Shown: positions 9,063-19,314, numbered from the stretch's first letter. The stretch is DNA of 64,000 nucleotides from Caballeronia temeraria (GCF_001544795.2 NZ_FCOI02000011.1:124001-188000), one strand, 5' to 3'. The notes: generated by a model not told the origin, from the letters alone. Made by a program: numbers and translations.

Positions 9063-10211
9063 ATGAAAATCACGAAACTCGAGACCTTCATCGTTCCGCC
9101 GCGCTGGTGCTTCCTCAAGATCGAAACCGACGAAGGCATCACCGGCTGGGGCGAGCCTGTCGTCGAAGGCCGCGCGCATACGGTCGCCGCCGCCGTCGAT
9201 GAACTCGCCGACTATCTCGTCGGCAAAGACCCGCGTCATATCGAAGACCTGTGGCAGGTGATGTACCGCTCGGGTTTCTATCGCGGCGGTCCCATCGGCA
9301 TGAGCGCGATCGCGGGCGTCGATCAGGCGCTGTGGGACATACTCGGCAAGCATCACGGCGTGCCGGTGCATGCGCTGCTCGGCGGGCAGGTGCGCGACAA
9401 GATCAAGGTGTACTCGTGGATCGGCGGCGACCGTCCGAGCGACGTCGCGAACAACGCGCGCGCCGTGGTCGAGCGCGGCTTCAAGGCCGTGAAGATGAAC
9501 GGCTCGGAAGAGTTGCAGATCATCGATACCTTCGACAAGGTTCAAGGCGTGATCGACAACGTGCGCGCGGTGCGCGAGGCGGTCGGGCCGAACGTGGGCA
9601 TCGGCGTGGACTTTCACGGACGCGTGCACAAGCCGATGGCGAAAGTGCTCGCGAAAGAGCTCGATCCGTTCAAGCTGATGTTCATCGAAGAGCCGGTGCT
9701 TTCGGAGAACGTCGAGGCGCTGCGCGATATCGTCAACCAGACGAGCACGCCGATCGCGCTAGGCGAGCGGCTCTATTCGCGCTGGGATTTCAAGCACATT
9801 CTGGCGGGCGGTTACGTCGATATCATTCAGCCGGATGCGTCGCATGCGGGCGGCCTCACCGAATGCCGCAAGATCGCGACGATGGCCGAAGCCTACGATG
9901 TCGCGCTCGCGCTGCATTGCCCGCTCGGTCCGATCGCGCTCGCGACCTGCCTGCAGATCGATGCTGTCAGCTACAACGCGTTCATTCAGGAACAGAGCCT
10001 CGGCATTCACTACAACAAGGGCAACGACCTGCTCGATTACATCAGGAATCCGGAAGTCTTCAAGTACGACGACGGGATGGTGTCGATTCCGCAAGGGCCG
10101 GGGCTCGGGATCGAGGTGAACGAAGAGAAGGTGCGAGAAATGGCGAAGATCGGACACCGCTGGCGCAATCCGGTGTGGCGTCACGCGGATGGCAGCGTCG
10201 CCGAGTGGTGA
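9063..10211 (+). CDS. dgoD: D-galactonate dehydratase
   Basis: A 382-residue enolase-superfamily enzyme, exactly the length of E. coli DgoD. It dehydrates D-galactonate to 2-keto-3-deoxygalactonate. The magnesium ligands and catalytic residues fall at the known DgoD numbers: Asp183 and His185 (DFHGRVH), Glu209 (FIEEP), Glu235 (GERLY) and His285 (LHCPLGP). The ATG at 9063 is preceded by AGGAGA. It is divergent from a FadR-type regulator, but no kinase, aldolase or transporter gene (dgoK, dgoA, dgoT) lies beside it, so the rest of the pathway must be elsewhere. Its TGA abuts the opposing pabBC stop with no gap. Confidence 0.95.
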   Translation: MKITKLETFIVPPRWCFLKIETDEGITGWGEPVVEGRAHTVAAAVDELADYLVGKDPRHIEDLWQVMYRSGFYRGGPIGMSAIAGVDQALWDILGKHHGVPVHALLGGQVRDKIKVYSWIGGDRPSDVANNARAVVERGFKAVKMNGSEELQIIDTFDKVQGVIDNVRAVREAVGPNVGIGVDFHGRVHKPMAKVLAKELDPFKLMFIEEPVLSENVEALRDIVNQTSTPIALGERLYSRWDFKHILAGGYVDIIQPDASHAGGLTECRKIATMAEAYDVALALHCPLGPIALATCLQIDAVSYNAFIQEQSLGIHYNKGNDLLDYIRNPEVFKYDDGMVSIPQGPGLGIEVNEEKVREMAKIGHRWRNPVWRHADGSVAEW

Positions 10212-11996
10212 TCACCGCCTGAGTCGCGCTTTGACTGCGCCTCGCAGGGCGTTGCTGATCAGCAGGCCCTGCGCGTTGTCGAGTTCGTTCGGCGTCAGCG
10301 TGCGCTCGACGGCGCCCAATTTTTCCATCAACACCGCGCGCATCACGCCGGGCAGCACGCCGGCGTCGATGGGCGGCGTGAACCACTTGCCGTCGAGTTT
10401 CACGAAGGCGCTCGAACGGCCGCCTTCGGTCAGCTCGCCGCGCTCGTTGACGAAGAGCATGTCGAACGCGCCTTCGGTTTCGGCGGCTTTCCACGCGCGG
10501 TCGTAGTCGGCGCGGCGCGTCGTCTTGTGCCTGAGCAAGGCATCGGCGGAATGCTGCGGCGCGAATCCGCGCTCGGATGCCAGCAAAACGTCTACCGTAT
10601 CCGATTGCAACGGCGCAAGCGGTGCGCTCGTGATCGCGATGCGCCCGCCTTTGTCCAGCGCGATGCGCACGCGATACGGCTTCTCACCTTCGAAGCCCGC
10701 GGTATGTTGCGCGGTTTGCTCGTGCAACGAAGCTTCGTCGAGCATGAAACCGAGATACGCCGCGCTCGCCTTCAACCGCGCGACGTGACGGGCGTAATGG
10801 CGAATGCCGTCACCGCGCGTGGCGTAGCAGGTTTCGAAGAGCTCGAAACCGGGGTCCGCGCCGGTCAGGAAGCGTGCTTTCAACAGACACTCCTCATATT
10901 CGTCGGCGGCGACGCTATCCAGCACGATGCCCGCGCCGATGCCGAGCACGCCGCGCTTCTGCGATGCATCGACGACGAGCGTGCGGATCGCCACCGACAT
11001 GCAGAAGTCGCCGCTCGCATCGAGCCAGCCGATCGCGCCGGTGTAGAGACCGCGCGGCGTGTTCTCGATTTCGTCGATGAGCTGCATCGTCCGATACTTC
11101 GGCGCGCCGGTAATCGAGCCGCACGGAAAGAGCGCGCGCACGATGCTCGCGAACGACGTGCCGGGAATCACGCGCGCTTCGATCGTCGATGTCATCTGCC
11201 ACACCGACGCGTAAGGCTCGACCGAAAACAGCGCGGGCACGTTCACCGAACCCGTGACCGCGACGCGCGACATGTCGTTGCGCAGCAGATCGACGATCAT
11301 CACGTTCTCGGCGCGATTCTTCGGGTCGAGGCGCAGCGTTTCGGGATCGGCGTCGCGCGGCGCGGTGCCTTTCATCGGCCGCGCGCGCAGCAGATCGCCG
11401 TGTTTTTCGACGAACAACTCCGGCGAGCACGACACGACCGTCCTTCCGTCCGGCAACGCGATGAACGCGCCGAAATGCACGAGCTGCCGGTCACGCAAAC
11501 GCCGATACAGCGCGAGCGGCGTGCCGAACACGTCGAAATTCAGCCGATACGTATAGTTGATCTGATACGACTCGCCTTCGCGCAACGCGTCCTGCACGGC
11601 GCCAATGGCCGCGTCGAACTCGTCGCGCGTGACGCTCGGTTCGATGCCCGCGATGCCTGCCACTTCGTCGTCGGCGAGCCAGGCGCTCGCTTCCTCGCGC
11701 GACAGGAACGCACACGAGCGAAACATCAGCACGCGAAACGCATGATCGTCGCCGCGCCCGATCGATCCGAACTGGAGATTGCGCCCGAACTCGTAATCCG
11801 CGACGACGAGCGCATGCAGGCCGTCTTGCAGATCGCGCCCGATGTCGGCGCAAACCGAATCGAGATCGCGCGCGTTCACGCACACGCGTTCGCGCACGAA
11901 GTCCGTGTACAAACGACTCGACCGCCTTTCGGCGGTCGAGTCGCAATCGTCGAGCAGCGCGAACACCGCGCTGCGCTCTTCGGTTTTCATCGTCAT
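10212..11996 (-). CDS. pabB: Aminodeoxychorismate synthase component I fused to aminodeoxychorismate lyase
   Basis: A 594-residue bifunctional protein for p-aminobenzoate (folate) synthesis. Residues about 90-370 form the chorismate-binding PabB domain, with RPMKGTAPR carrying the PabB-type lysine, the VDLLRNDMSRV helix and FPCGSITGAPK. Residues about 380-594 are a class IV aminotransferase-fold PabC domain, seen in FELFETCYATRGDG and the VFVNERGELTEGGRSSAF-like stretch. PabB makes aminodeoxychorismate with ammonia from PabA; PabC releases pyruvate. The start is ATG 11996 or, two codons in, 11990. It follows dnaJ by 31 bases on the same strand, so it may be read through from the chaperone operon. 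Confidence 0.93.
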   Translation of the reverse strand: MTMKTEERSAVFALLDDCDSTAERRSSRLYTDFVRERVCVNARDLDSVCADIGRDLQDGLHALVVADYEFGRNLQFGSIGRGDDHAFRVLMFRSCAFLSREEASAWLADDEVAGIAGIEPSVTRDEFDAAIGAVQDALREGESYQINYTYRLNFDVFGTPLALYRRLRDRQLVHFGAFIALPDGRTVVSCSPELFVEKHGDLLRARPMKGTAPRDADPETLRLDPKNRAENVMIVDLLRNDMSRVAVTGSVNVPALFSVEPYASVWQMTSTIEARVIPGTSFASIVRALFPCGSITGAPKYRTMQLIDEIENTPRGLYTGAIGWLDASGDFCMSVAIRTLVVDASQKRGVLGIGAGIVLDSVAADEYEECLLKARFLTGADPGFELFETCYATRGDGIRHYARHVARLKASAAYLGFMLDEASLHEQTAQHTAGFEGEKPYRVRIALDKGGRIAITSAPLAPLQSDTVDVLLASERGFAPQHSADALLRHKTTRRADYDRAWKAAETEGAFDMLFVNERGELTEGGRSSAFVKLDGKWFTPPIDAGVLPGVMRAVLMEKLGAVERTLTPNELDNAQGLLISNALRGAVKARLRR

Positions 11997-12027
11997 GCTC
12001 GCACGACGTACGACTCACTCGACCGCA

Positions 12028-13164
12028 TCAGTCGAAAAAGCTCTTCACGCGGTCGAACCAGCTCTTGCTTTGCGGACTATGCCGCGCGCCGCCCTGCTCC
12101 AGCGACTTCTCGAACTGCTTCAGCAGATCGCGCTGAGACTCGGTGAGCTTGACCGGCGTTTCCACTTGCACGTGAACATACAGATCGCCCGCGATGCTCG
12201 AACGCAAGCCCTTGATGCCCTTGCCGCGCAGACGGAACGTCTTGCCCGACTGCGTGCCTTCCGGCACCGTGAAGCTCGCGCGGCCCGCGAGCGTAGGCAC
12301 TTCGATCTCGCCGCCGAGCGCCGCCGTCGTGAACGGAATGGGCATCTGGCAATGCAGGTCGTCGCCGTCGCGCTCGAACACCGAATGCTGCTTGATGTGG
12401 ATTTCCACATACAAATCGCCGCTCGGACCGCCGTTGATGCCCGGCTCGCCGTTGCCCGCCGAGCGGATGCGCATGCCGTCGTCGATGCCCGCCGGAATCT
12501 TCACTTCCAGCGTCTTCGTTTCCTTCACCTTGCCCGCGCCGTGGCAGTTCGCGCACGGATCGGGAATGTAGCTGCCGCTGCCGTGACACTTCGGGCACGT
12601 CTGCTGGATGCTGAAAAAGCCCTGCGACATGCGCACCTGGCCCTGACCGTGACAGGTCGGGCAGCTTTCGGGCTTCGTGCCCGGTTTCGCGCCCGAGCCG
12701 TGACAGACATTGCAGTTGACCCAGCTCGGCACGCGAATCTGCGTGTCGTAGCCGTGCGCCGCCTGCTCCAGCGTGATTTCCATGCTGTAGCGCAAGTCCG
12801 CGCCGCGATACACCTGCGGACCGCTGCGCCCGCGCGCGCCGGCGCCGCCCGCTGCCTGTCCGAAGATATCGCCGAAGATGTCGCCGAAGGCATCGGCGAA
12901 ACCGCCGAAGCCTTGCGCGCCCGCGCCCGCCATGTTCGGATCCACGCCCGCGTGACCGTACTGATCGTACGCGGCCCGCTTCTGCTGGTCGGAGAGCATT
13001 TCGTAGGCTTCCTTCGCCTCCTTGAAATTCTCTTCCGCCTTCTTGTTGTCCGGATTGCGGTCAGGGTGATACTTCATCGCGAGCTTGCGATACGCCTTCT
13101 TGATCTCGTCGTCGCTCGCGTTTTTCGCGACGCCCAGAACGTCGTAGTAATCCCGTTTCGCCAT
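12028..13164 (-). CDS. dnaJ: Chaperone DnaJ (Hsp40)
   Basis: A 378-residue type I DnaJ. The J domain (1-70) has the HPD triad at residues 33-35 that stimulates DnaK ATPase. A Gly/Phe-rich linker (about 75-130) precedes a cysteine-rich zinc domain with four CxxCxGxG repeats ([32 protein letters not shown]), and then the two beta-barrel substrate domains and dimerisation tail. It delivers unfolded clients to DnaK. It is the third gene after grpE and dnaK on the minus strand, separated from dnaK by 237 bases that contain a hairpin. Confidence 0.98.
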   Translation of the reverse strand: MAKRDYYDVLGVAKNASDDEIKKAYRKLAMKYHPDRNPDNKKAEENFKEAKEAYEMLSDQQKRAAYDQYGHAGVDPNMAGAGAQGFGGFADAFGDIFGDIFGQAAGGAGARGRSGPQVYRGADLRYSMEITLEQAAHGYDTQIRVPSWVNCNVCHGSGAKPGTKPESCPTCHGQGQVRMSQGFFSIQQTCPKCHGSGSYIPDPCANCHGAGKVKETKTLEVKIPAGIDDGMRIRSAGNGEPGINGGPSGDLYVEIHIKQHSVFERDGDDLHCQMPIPFTTAALGGEIEVPTLAGRASFTVPEGTQSGKTFRLRGKGIKGLRSSIAGDLYVHVQVETPVKLTESQRDLLKQFEKSLEQGGARHSPQSKSWFDRVKSFFD

Positions 13165-13366
13165 GTCGGTTCGATGCCGCCGCGCGTCACGCGGACGGTT
13201 CCTGTCAGATGCTGCGGGTATCAGACTGCAACCCGCGCGTAAAACCTTGTGCGCCTCGCCTGAAGCAACGCGCCTCTAAAAACAACGTGCCCGGAGAGCT
13301 CGAAAAGCTCGCCAGGCGCGTTCCACGTAAGACGCCAACGCGTCCCGGTGATACCACCGAAAAGGT

Positions 13367-13388
13367 GCGTGAATGTCGCCATTCACGC
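13367..13388 (-). terminator. Hairpin downstream of dnaK
   Basis: GCGTGAATG and CATTCACGC form a perfect 9-base-pair stem with a 4-base loop, 14 bases after the dnaK stop. On the minus strand it is followed by ACCTTTTC, a weak T tract. It may be a partial terminator or mRNA-processing hairpin that lowers dnaJ expression relative to dnaK. Confidence 0.5.
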
Positions 13389-13401
13389 GCCCGGTCCGGC
13401 G

Positions 13402-15357
13402 TCAGTCCTTCTTCACTTCCTTGAAGTCGGCGTCGACGACATCGTCGTGCTGCTGGCTCGCGCCCGCATCCGCCGAAGCACCCGCGCCTGCCGCACCCGC
13501 GGCTGCGCTCGCCGCGCCTTGCTGCGCCTGCATGTCGGCGTACATCTTTTCGCCGAGCTTCTGCGAAGCCTGAGCCAGCGTCTCGATCTTCGCTTCGATC
13601 GTGGCCTTGTCGCTCGCGCCGCTCTTCAGCGTGTCTTCGAGGTCCTTCAGCGCCGCTTCGATCTTTTCCTTCTCCGAAGCGTCGACCTTGTCGCCGTACT
13701 CCGCGACGGCCTTCTTCGTGCTGTGAACCAGCGCGTCGCCCTGGTTGCGCGCGTCGGCCAGTTCACGCAGCTTGTGATCTTCCTCGGCGTTGGCTTCGGC
13801 GTCCTTCACCATCTTGTCGATTTCCGCGTCCGTCAGACCCGAGTTCGCCTTGATGGTGATCTTGTTTTCCTTGCCCGTTGCCTTGTCCTTCGCGCCTACG
13901 TGCAGAATGCCGTTCGCGTCGATGTCGAAGGTCACTTCGATCTGCGGCGTGCCGCGCGGTGCGGGCGGAATGCCTTCGAGGTTGAACTCGCCGAGCAGCT
14001 TGTTGCCCACGGCCATTTCGCGTTCGCCCTGGAACACCTTGATCGTCACGGCGCCCTGGTTGTCGTCCGCCGTCGAATACACTTGCGAGTGCTTCGTCGG
14101 GATGGTCGTGTTCTTGTTGATCATCTTCGTCATCACGCCGCCGAGCGTCTCGATGCCGAGCGACAGCGGCGTCACGTCGAGCAGCAGAACGTCCTTGCGG
14201 TCGCCCGACAGAACCTGACCCTGAATCGCGGCGCCCACGGCGACGGCTTCGTCCGGATTCACGTCACGGCGCGGGTCCTTGCCGAAGAACTCCTTCACCT
14301 TTTCCTGCACCTTCGGCATACGCGTCATGCCGCCGACGAGAATCACGTCGTCGATTTCGCCGACCTTCACGCCCGCGTCCTTGATCGCGATGCGGCACGG
14401 TTCGATCGTGCGCTCGATCAGCTCTTCGACGAGCGCTTCGAGCTTGGCACGCGTGAACTTGAGGTTCAGGTGCTTCGGACCCGATGCGTCGGCCGTGATG
14501 TACGGCAGGTTGATGTCGGTCTGAGCCGTCGACGACAGTTCGATCTTCGCCTTTTCAGCGGCTTCCTTCAGGCGTTGCAGCGCGAGCACGTCCTTGGAAA
14601 GGTCGACGCCCTGCTCCTTCTTGAACTCGCCGATGATGTAATCGATGATGCGCTGGTCGAAGTCTTCGCCGCCGAGGAACGTGTCGCCGTTCGTCGAGAG
14701 CACTTCGAACTGCATTTCGCCGTCCACGTCCGCGATTTCGATGATCGAGATGTCGAACGTGCCGCCGCCCAGGTCGAACACGGCGATCTTGCGGTCGCCC
14801 TTTTCGGCCTTGTCGAGACCGAACGCGAGCGCGGCCGCGGTCGGCTCGTTGATGATGCGCTTGACTTCCAGACCGGCGATGCGGCCCGCGTCCTTCGTTG
14901 CCTGACGCTGGCTGTCGTTGAAGTACGCCGGAACCGTGATGACGGCTTCCGTCACCGGCTCGCCGAGGTAGTCTTCAGCGGTCTTCTTCATCTTGCGCAG
15001 CACTTCGGCCGAAACCTGCGACGGCGCGAGGCTCTTGCCGTGCGCTTCGACCCATGCGTCGCCGTTGTCGTGCTTGACGATCTTGTAGGGCATCAGGTTG
15101 ATGTCCTTCTGCACTTCCTTCTCTTCGAAGCGGCGGCCGATCAGGCGCTTGACCGCGTACAGCGTGTTGCGCGGATTGGTGACCGACTGACGCTTCGCCG
15201 GCGCGCCGACGAGGATCTCGTTGTCATCCATGTAAGCGATGATCGACGGCGTGGTGCGCGCGCCTTCCGAGTTCTCGATGACCTTGACCTGATTGCCTTC
15301 CATCAGCGCCACGCACGAGTTCGTGGTGCCGAGGTCGATACCGATGATTTTGCCCAT
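13402..15357 (-). CDS. dnaK: Chaperone DnaK (Hsp70)
   Basis: A 651-residue Hsp70. The ATPase domain (1-385) starts [12 protein letters not shown] and contains the second phosphate motif [12 protein letters not shown]; the substrate-binding domain (about 390-510) follows, then the helical lid and an Ala/Gly-rich tail ending [13 protein letters not shown], a variant of the EEVD-like tail. It binds hydrophobic segments in unfolded proteins in an ATP cycle driven by DnaJ and GrpE, and in this group also represses the heat-shock sigma factor. It lies between grpE and dnaJ with its own upstream promoter candidate. Confidence 0.99.
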   Translation of the reverse strand: MGKIIGIDLGTTNSCVALMEGNQVKVIENSEGARTTPSIIAYMDDNEILVGAPAKRQSVTNPRNTLYAVKRLIGRRFEEKEVQKDINLMPYKIVKHDNGDAWVEAHGKSLAPSQVSAEVLRKMKKTAEDYLGEPVTEAVITVPAYFNDSQRQATKDAGRIAGLEVKRIINEPTAAALAFGLDKAEKGDRKIAVFDLGGGTFDISIIEIADVDGEMQFEVLSTNGDTFLGGEDFDQRIIDYIIGEFKKEQGVDLSKDVLALQRLKEAAEKAKIELSSTAQTDINLPYITADASGPKHLNLKFTRAKLEALVEELIERTIEPCRIAIKDAGVKVGEIDDVILVGGMTRMPKVQEKVKEFFGKDPRRDVNPDEAVAVGAAIQGQVLSGDRKDVLLLDVTPLSLGIETLGGVMTKMINKNTTIPTKHSQVYSTADDNQGAVTIKVFQGEREMAVGNKLLGEFNLEGIPPAPRGTPQIEVTFDIDANGILHVGAKDKATGKENKITIKANSGLTDAEIDKMVKDAEANAEEDHKLRELADARNQGDALVHSTKKAVAEYGDKVDASEKEKIEAALKDLEDTLKSGASDKATIEAKIETLAQASQKLGEKMYADMQAQQGAASAAAGAAGAGASADAGASQQHDDVVDADFKEVKKD

Positions 15358-15463
15358 TTTTTATACTCTCCTAGCTTTGATCGCAGTGGCGTTGCGGCCG
15401 GCCTTTCTACGCCGGCTTGTGCCGATTTACCGGGCCGAACGCCCAAAATTCATACCTGTACGC

Positions 15464-15491
15464 AAGATAAGAGCGTCAGTTTCGATTTCAA
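15464..15491 (-). promoter_or_regulatory. Candidate promoter for dnaK
   Basis: On the minus strand TTGAAA (15491-15486) and TATCTT (15469-15464) are separated by 16 bases. The -35 is within CTTGAAA, which also suits sigma-32, although no CCCCAT-like -10 follows. The predicted leader of about 100 bases contains a GCCGGC/GCCGGC hairpin (15397-15416). The grpE-dnaK gap (15358-15589) holds nothing else I recognise apart from a second hairpin at 15525-15552. Confidence 0.5.
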
Positions 15492-15589
15492 GACCCTGCA
15501 AACGATGCGGTCTATAGTTTTTTTCGCGGCGGTCCGGCCTGAGACCGCCGTCGAGCGCGCGGATAGGCGCGCTCGCACGCGCGGCGCGC

Positions 15590-16180
15590 TTACTTCGGCG
15601 CGGCAACGGTCACGAGCGCCGGACGCAGCACGCGGTCAGCGATCACATAGCCCTTTTGCAGCACGTTGACGACGGTATTCGGTTCCTGATCGGCCGGGAC
15701 CATCGAAATGGCCTGATGGCGATGCGGATCGAATTTCTCGCCGACCGGATTCAGCGCGATCACGCGGCCTTTTTCCAGTGCGCCCGTAAGCTGGCGCAGT
15801 GTCAGTTCGACGCCTTCGCGGACCTTGGCGAGATCCGTCGACTGATCGGCGAGCGCGGCTTCGAGGCTGTCGAGCACCGGCAGCAGGTTTTCCGCGAAAT
15901 TTTCGATGGCGAATTTATGCGCCTTCGCGACGTCTTCCTGGCTGCGGCGGCGCACGTTCTCCGTCTCGGCCTTGGCGCGCAGAAATTCTTCCTTCAACGC
16001 GGCGATGGTGGCCTGCGCTTCGGCGAGCGCAGCCTCGGCGTCGTTCGGCGCGGCGGCCGCGTCTGCCGGTGCGCCCTGAGGCGCCTGGCTGGCGGCATTG
16101 GTGGTGTCGGCGGCCTGGCGCGCGTTATCGTCGGCGGGGGCCGGGTTCTGGCTCGCTGGATTCTCTTGCGTGTTTTCCAT
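15590..16180 (-). CDS. grpE: Nucleotide exchange factor GrpE
   Basis: A 196-residue GrpE. Residues 1-50 are a disordered Ala/Pro/Gln-rich tail; about 50-125 form the long coiled coil ([20 protein letters not shown]); the C-terminal beta domain contains [13 protein letters not shown] and the [18 protein letters not shown] block. It releases ADP from DnaK and acts as a thermosensor. The ATG at 16180 (MENTQENP) is chosen over an upstream in-frame start that would add 49 residues with no family similarity and would overlap the heat-shock promoter. Confidence 0.97.
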   Translation of the reverse strand: MENTQENPASQNPAPADDNARQAADTTNAASQAPQGAPADAAAAPNDAEAALAEAQATIAALKEEFLRAKAETENVRRRSQEDVAKAHKFAIENFAENLLPVLDSLEAALADQSTDLAKVREGVELTLRQLTGALEKGRVIALNPVGEKFDPHRHQAISMVPADQEPNTVVNVLQKGYVIADRVLRPALVTVAAPK

Positions 16181-16267
16181 GTCGCTGAATAAGTATTGCT
16201 GTAGGTTGAACCGGCTGCGAAGACGGCCGGATGAAAGGCCGGGCCGTGTTTTTCGCACTAACGGCCG

Positions 16268-16295
16268 AAATTGGGGCGCCGGAGACATTTTCAAG
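16268..16295 (-). promoter_or_regulatory. Sigma-32 heat-shock promoter of grpE
   Basis: On the minus strand CTTGAAA (16295-16289) is followed after 12 bases by CCCCAATTT (16276-16268), close to the E. coli sigma-32 consensus CTTGAAA-N(11-16)-CCCCATnT. It lies about 90 bases upstream of the grpE ATG. The 363-base gap 16181-16543 also holds a near-identical 13-base direct repeat (TTTTTCGCACTAA at 16249-16261, TTTTTCGGACTAA at 16309-16321) flanking this promoter. Confidence 0.75.
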
Positions 16296-16442
16296 CCTTC
16301 AAGGCGAATTTTTCGGACTAATTCCAACGCCCGGACGGCGCCGAAATGGCCGGTAACACAGCCTTCGCCGCAGCGCGCAATTTTAAGATTGAGGGGAAGC
16401 GCTGAGTCGCCTACACTTCAAAAAAGCAGCGCAGGACGCACG

Positions 16443-16471
16443 TTTACCCTAATCCTACGAATTGCTACAAA
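16443..16471 (+). promoter_or_regulatory. Candidate promoter for the 53-aa gene
   Basis: TTTACC (16443-16448) and TACAAA (16466-16471) are spaced by 17 bases, each matching the sigma-70 hexamers at four positions. It would start a transcript near 16478 toward the small gene at 16544. Confidence 0.35.
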
Positions 16472-16543
16472 CCGCTTTCAGCCCTTGCCCGTTTCCTGAT
16501 CCGGCCGCTGTCTGACCGGGCAACCCGCTCTTCCGGGGACACC

Positions 16544-16705
16544 ATGAAACTGACCTTTGCTATCGCGGTGGTCGCCCTGGTACTTGTTGCGGGAACGACC
16601 ACCATCTGCATGTCCGGCGTCGTGACCGACCGAACCACCGAGTACGGCGGCGTTCACGCGACCATCGAAAGCTACTTCAATCCGAACGAGAAAATTTGTC
16701 GATAG
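16544..16705 (+). CDS. Small exported or membrane protein, 53 aa
   Basis: A 53-codon ORF with an ATG preceded by GGGGA at suitable spacing. The product begins MKLTFAIAVVALVLVAGTTT, a typical signal peptide or single membrane segment, followed by about 33 polar residues with two cysteines (Cys22 and Cys52) and a YFNPNEKICR tail. It is the only rightward gene in the leftward chaperone block and has its own promoter candidate. Its last 29 bases overlap the end of hsp15 tail to tail. I do not recognise a family; Cys22 is not in a good lipobox. It may be an envelope protein of unknown function. Confidence 0.55.
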   Translation: MKLTFAIAVVALVLVAGTTTICMSGVVTDRTTEYGGVHATIESYFNPNEKICR

Positions 16706-17084
16706 TGCGCCGGTCGCGCTTCGTCGGCCTGCCCTGCAAGCCCGCCGCGGGCTCGCGGAAATTCTTGCGGCGCTCGGTTTCGGCCATGCGTTTCGCGCGG
16801 CCTTCCGCGGTTTCCGCATAGAGCGTCTGCGCGACCGTCGCCGGGCCGCGCACGTCGCAGATTCCGAGCACTTCGATCTGCCACACCAGCCGCTCGATAT
16901 CGATTTCGACGATATCGCCGACACGCACGTCTTTCGACGGCTTCACGTTCGCGCCGCCGATCTTCACACGGCCCTTCTCGACCGCATCGCTCGCGAGCGA
17001 ACGCGTCTTGAAGAAACGCGCCGCCCAAAGCCATTTATCGATGCGCAAACGCGCGCCAGGTTCCGTCGAAATGGTGTAGTTCAT
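16677..17084 (-). CDS. hslR: Heat-shock protein 15, S4-domain RNA-binding protein
   Basis: A 135-residue protein with an S4 RNA-binding domain at residues about 10-70 (RLRIDKWLWAARFFKTRSLA, then GRVKIGGANVKPSKDVRVGD). Hsp15 binds free 50S subunits that still carry a nascent chain and helps recycle aborted translation products. The C-terminal third is basic and Arg-rich (RTIDKFSRSD end). It starts 25 bases after hemH and belongs to the hrcA-hemH-hslR group upstream of grpE, so heat induction is likely. Its 3' end overlaps the opposite-strand 53-aa gene by 29 bases. Confidence 0.92.
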   Translation of the reverse strand: MNYTISTEPGARLRIDKWLWAARFFKTRSLASDAVEKGRVKIGGANVKPSKDVRVGDIVEIDIERLVWQIEVLGICDVRGPATVAQTLYAETAEGRAKRMAETERRKNFREPAAGLQGRPTKRDRRTIDKFSRSD

Positions 17085-17109
17085 TGGTGAATGCCTGGAA
17101 AAACCGTGC

Positions 17110-18177
17110 TCAGGCTACTGCTGTGAGCGGCTGCACGGCCTGCACGGGCCAGCCCTGCAAATGCTGCGCGGCGATTTCGCCCAGCGCCCTGATCCACGCG
17201 GGCGAGGCGTTCAGGCAGGCGATCCGGTGGAAATGCTTCCCGCCGGCCTTCAGAAATTCGTCGCGCACTTCGATGCCGATTTCCTCAATCGTCTCCAGGC
17301 AATCCGCCGTGAAGCCGGGACAGAACACGTCCACGCGCGAGACGCCGCCCGCGCCGAGCTCCGCGACGGTCGGCGCGGTGTACGGCTGAAGCCATTCGGC
17401 GCGGCCGAAACGCGACTGGAACGTCACGCGGCATTCGACCGGCGTGAGACCGAGCGCCGACATGAGCAGAGAACCGGTCAACTGGCACTGGTCGTGATAC
17501 GGATCGCCGAGATCCATCGTGCGCTTCGGCACGCCGTGGAAACTGAGCACGAGTTTGTCGCCGGCGGCGAAATCCGGCTGGCCGTGATGCCGCCAATAAT
17601 CGCGCACCTGTTCCGCAAGCGCCCCGATATATGCCGGATGATCCGCGTAATGGCGAATCGTGCGGATTTCCGGCTGGCTGCGCACGCGTCTGAGCGCGGC
17701 GAATGCGTCGTCGAACGCGGTGGCGGTCGTGGACGACGAGTATTGCGGGTACATCGGCAAAAGCAGGATGCGGTCGGCGCCTTCGAGCTTGAGCTGATTG
17801 AGCATTGCGCCGATGCCCGGCGTGCCGTAGCGCATCGCGTAGTCGACGATCACGTGATAGTCGTTCGCCGCGAACAGCCGCCGCAGACCGTCGACCTGCT
17901 TTTCGGTGTGCACGCGCAGCGGCGAGCCTTCCGGCATCCACACCTGCGCATATTTCTTCGCCGACGCGCGCCCGCGCAACGGCAGAATCAGCCCGCGCAA
18001 GATGAACTGCCACACGAACGAGGGAATTTCGACGACGCGCGGATCGGACAGGAATTGCGCCAGATATTTACGCACTGCCCGCGGCGTGGGCGCGTCCGGC
18101 GTGCCGAGATTGATCAGCAGCACCGCGACGCGATGCGAAGCGCTGGGCTGCGAGGGCAACTCGAGGTCGAAACGCAT
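17110..18177 (-). CDS. hemH: Ferrochelatase
   Basis: A 355-residue ferrochelatase, inserting Fe(II) into protoporphyrin IX in the last step of haem synthesis. It opens with [20 protein letters not shown], the family start, and carries the catalytic histidine in [20 protein letters not shown]. The conserved acidic patch region [14 protein letters not shown] follows near residue 300, and HFHRIACLN near the end. It is transcribed with hrcA upstream (120-base gap) and hslR downstream (25-base gap), linking haem synthesis with the heat-shock block. Confidence 0.97.
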   Translation of the reverse strand: MRFDLELPSQPSASHRVAVLLINLGTPDAPTPRAVRKYLAQFLSDPRVVEIPSFVWQFILRGLILPLRGRASAKKYAQVWMPEGSPLRVHTEKQVDGLRRLFAANDYHVIVDYAMRYGTPGIGAMLNQLKLEGADRILLLPMYPQYSSSTTATAFDDAFAALRRVRSQPEIRTIRHYADHPAYIGALAEQVRDYWRHHGQPDFAAGDKLVLSFHGVPKRTMDLGDPYHDQCQLTGSLLMSALGLTPVECRVTFQSRFGRAEWLQPYTAPTVAELGAGGVSRVDVFCPGFTADCLETIEEIGIEVRDEFLKAGGKHFHRIACLNASPAWIRALGEIAAQHLQGWPVQAVQPLTAVA

Positions 18178-18297
18178 AGAGGAAGCGGGCTAGAAGGGTC
18201 GTCGAAAAGGTGAGGACCATTATAGCGGCGCGCCCGAATGCGCATCATTGGCCGAATGGCCGAGTGGCGCGGCCTTGCGCGGCACGTCAGGATGGCG

Positions 18298-19314
18298 TTA
18301 CTGATGACTGAGCGACATCGACAGCAAACGCGCGGTGATGTCCACGATCGGAATCACGCGGTTGTATGCCATGCGTGTCGGGCCGATCACGCCGAGCGTG
18401 CCGACGATCTTCCCGTTGACCTCGTACGGCGCCGTCACGACGCTCATTTCCTCGATCGGCACGAGATTGCTCTCCCCGCCGATGAAAATCTGCACGCCTT
18501 GCGCGTGACTCGACACATCCAGCAATTGCAGGAGGCTCGTCTTTTGGTCGAACAAATCGAAAAGCTTGCGCAGCCGCGCCATGTCGGACGAAAGGTCCGC
18601 CACTTCGAGCAGATTGCGCTCGCCGGAAATGAGCACGGTGTCCATGGGATCCGTCTCGGCGGTGCTCGCGACCACGGCGGCCTGCATGAGCGTGGTCATG
18701 TCGCCGCGCAACTGGTCGATTTCCTCGCGCAGGCGGCGGCGCACTTCGTCGAAGGACAGGCCCGCGAAATGCGCGTTGATGTAATTGGAGGCTTCCGTGA
18801 GCTGCGAAGGCGAATAGTCGCGCTGTGTCGCCATCATGCGGTTCTGCACGTCGCCTTCCGGCGTCACGATGATGAGCAGAATGCGCTTGTCCGACAGCCG
18901 CATGAACTCGATCTGCTTGAACATGTGGCTGCGGCGCGGCGTGAGCACGACGCCTGCGAACGACGACAGATTGGACAGCACGCTCGCCGCCGCCGCGACG
19001 ATCTTTTGCGGTTCCTCGCCCTGCAAACGGGTCTTGACCGCCGTGGTCATGGCTTCGTCTTGCGGCGCTTCTACAGTCAGCATCGTGTCGACGAAGAGCC
19101 GGTAGCCGCGCGGCGTGGGAATGCGCCCTGCCGACGTATGCGGACTCGCGACGAGCCCGAGCTCTTCGAGATCCGACATCACGTTGCGGATGGTCGCCGG
19201 GCTCAGTTCGAGGCCGGAATGGCGTGATAACGTGCGCGAACCGACCGGCTGACCTTCGGCGATGTAGCGCTCGATCAACGTTTTCAGGAGGGTTTGTGCA
19301 CGTGGGTCTAGCAT
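18298..19314 (-). CDS. hrcA: Heat-inducible transcription repressor HrcA
   Basis: A 338-residue HrcA. The winged helix lies in residues 1-100 ([32 protein letters not shown] region), followed by the GAF-like dimerisation domain. In beta-proteobacteria HrcA represses groESL through the CIRCE inverted repeat; I find no CIRCE in this window, so its targets here are elsewhere. There is no Shine-Dalgarno sequence before the ATG; a TAAAAT hexamer ends 6 bases upstream, which would place transcription start at the ATG itself. The gene is divergent from nadK. Confidence 0.96.
   Translation of the reverse strand: MLDPRAQTLLKTLIERYIAEGQPVGSRTLSRHSGLELSPATIRNVMSDLEELGLVASPHTSAGRIPTPRGYRLFVDTMLTVEAPQDEAMTTAVKTRLQGEEPQKIVAAAASVLSNLSSFAGVVLTPRRSHMFKQIEFMRLSDKRILLIIVTPEGDVQNRMMATQRDYSPSQLTEASNYINAHFAGLSFDEVRRRLREEIDQLRGDMTTLMQAAVVASTAETDPMDTVLISGERNLLEVADLSSDMARLRKLFDLFDQKTSLLQLLDVSSHAQGVQIFIGGESNLVPIEEMSVVTAPYEVNGKIVGTLGVIGPTRMAYNRVIPIVDITARLLSMSLSHQ

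Noticed and set aside
15525-15552. Hairpin CGGCGGTC/GACCGCCG after grpE
   Set aside because: On the transcribed minus strand it is followed by an A run, not a T run, so it is not an intrinsic terminator of grpE.
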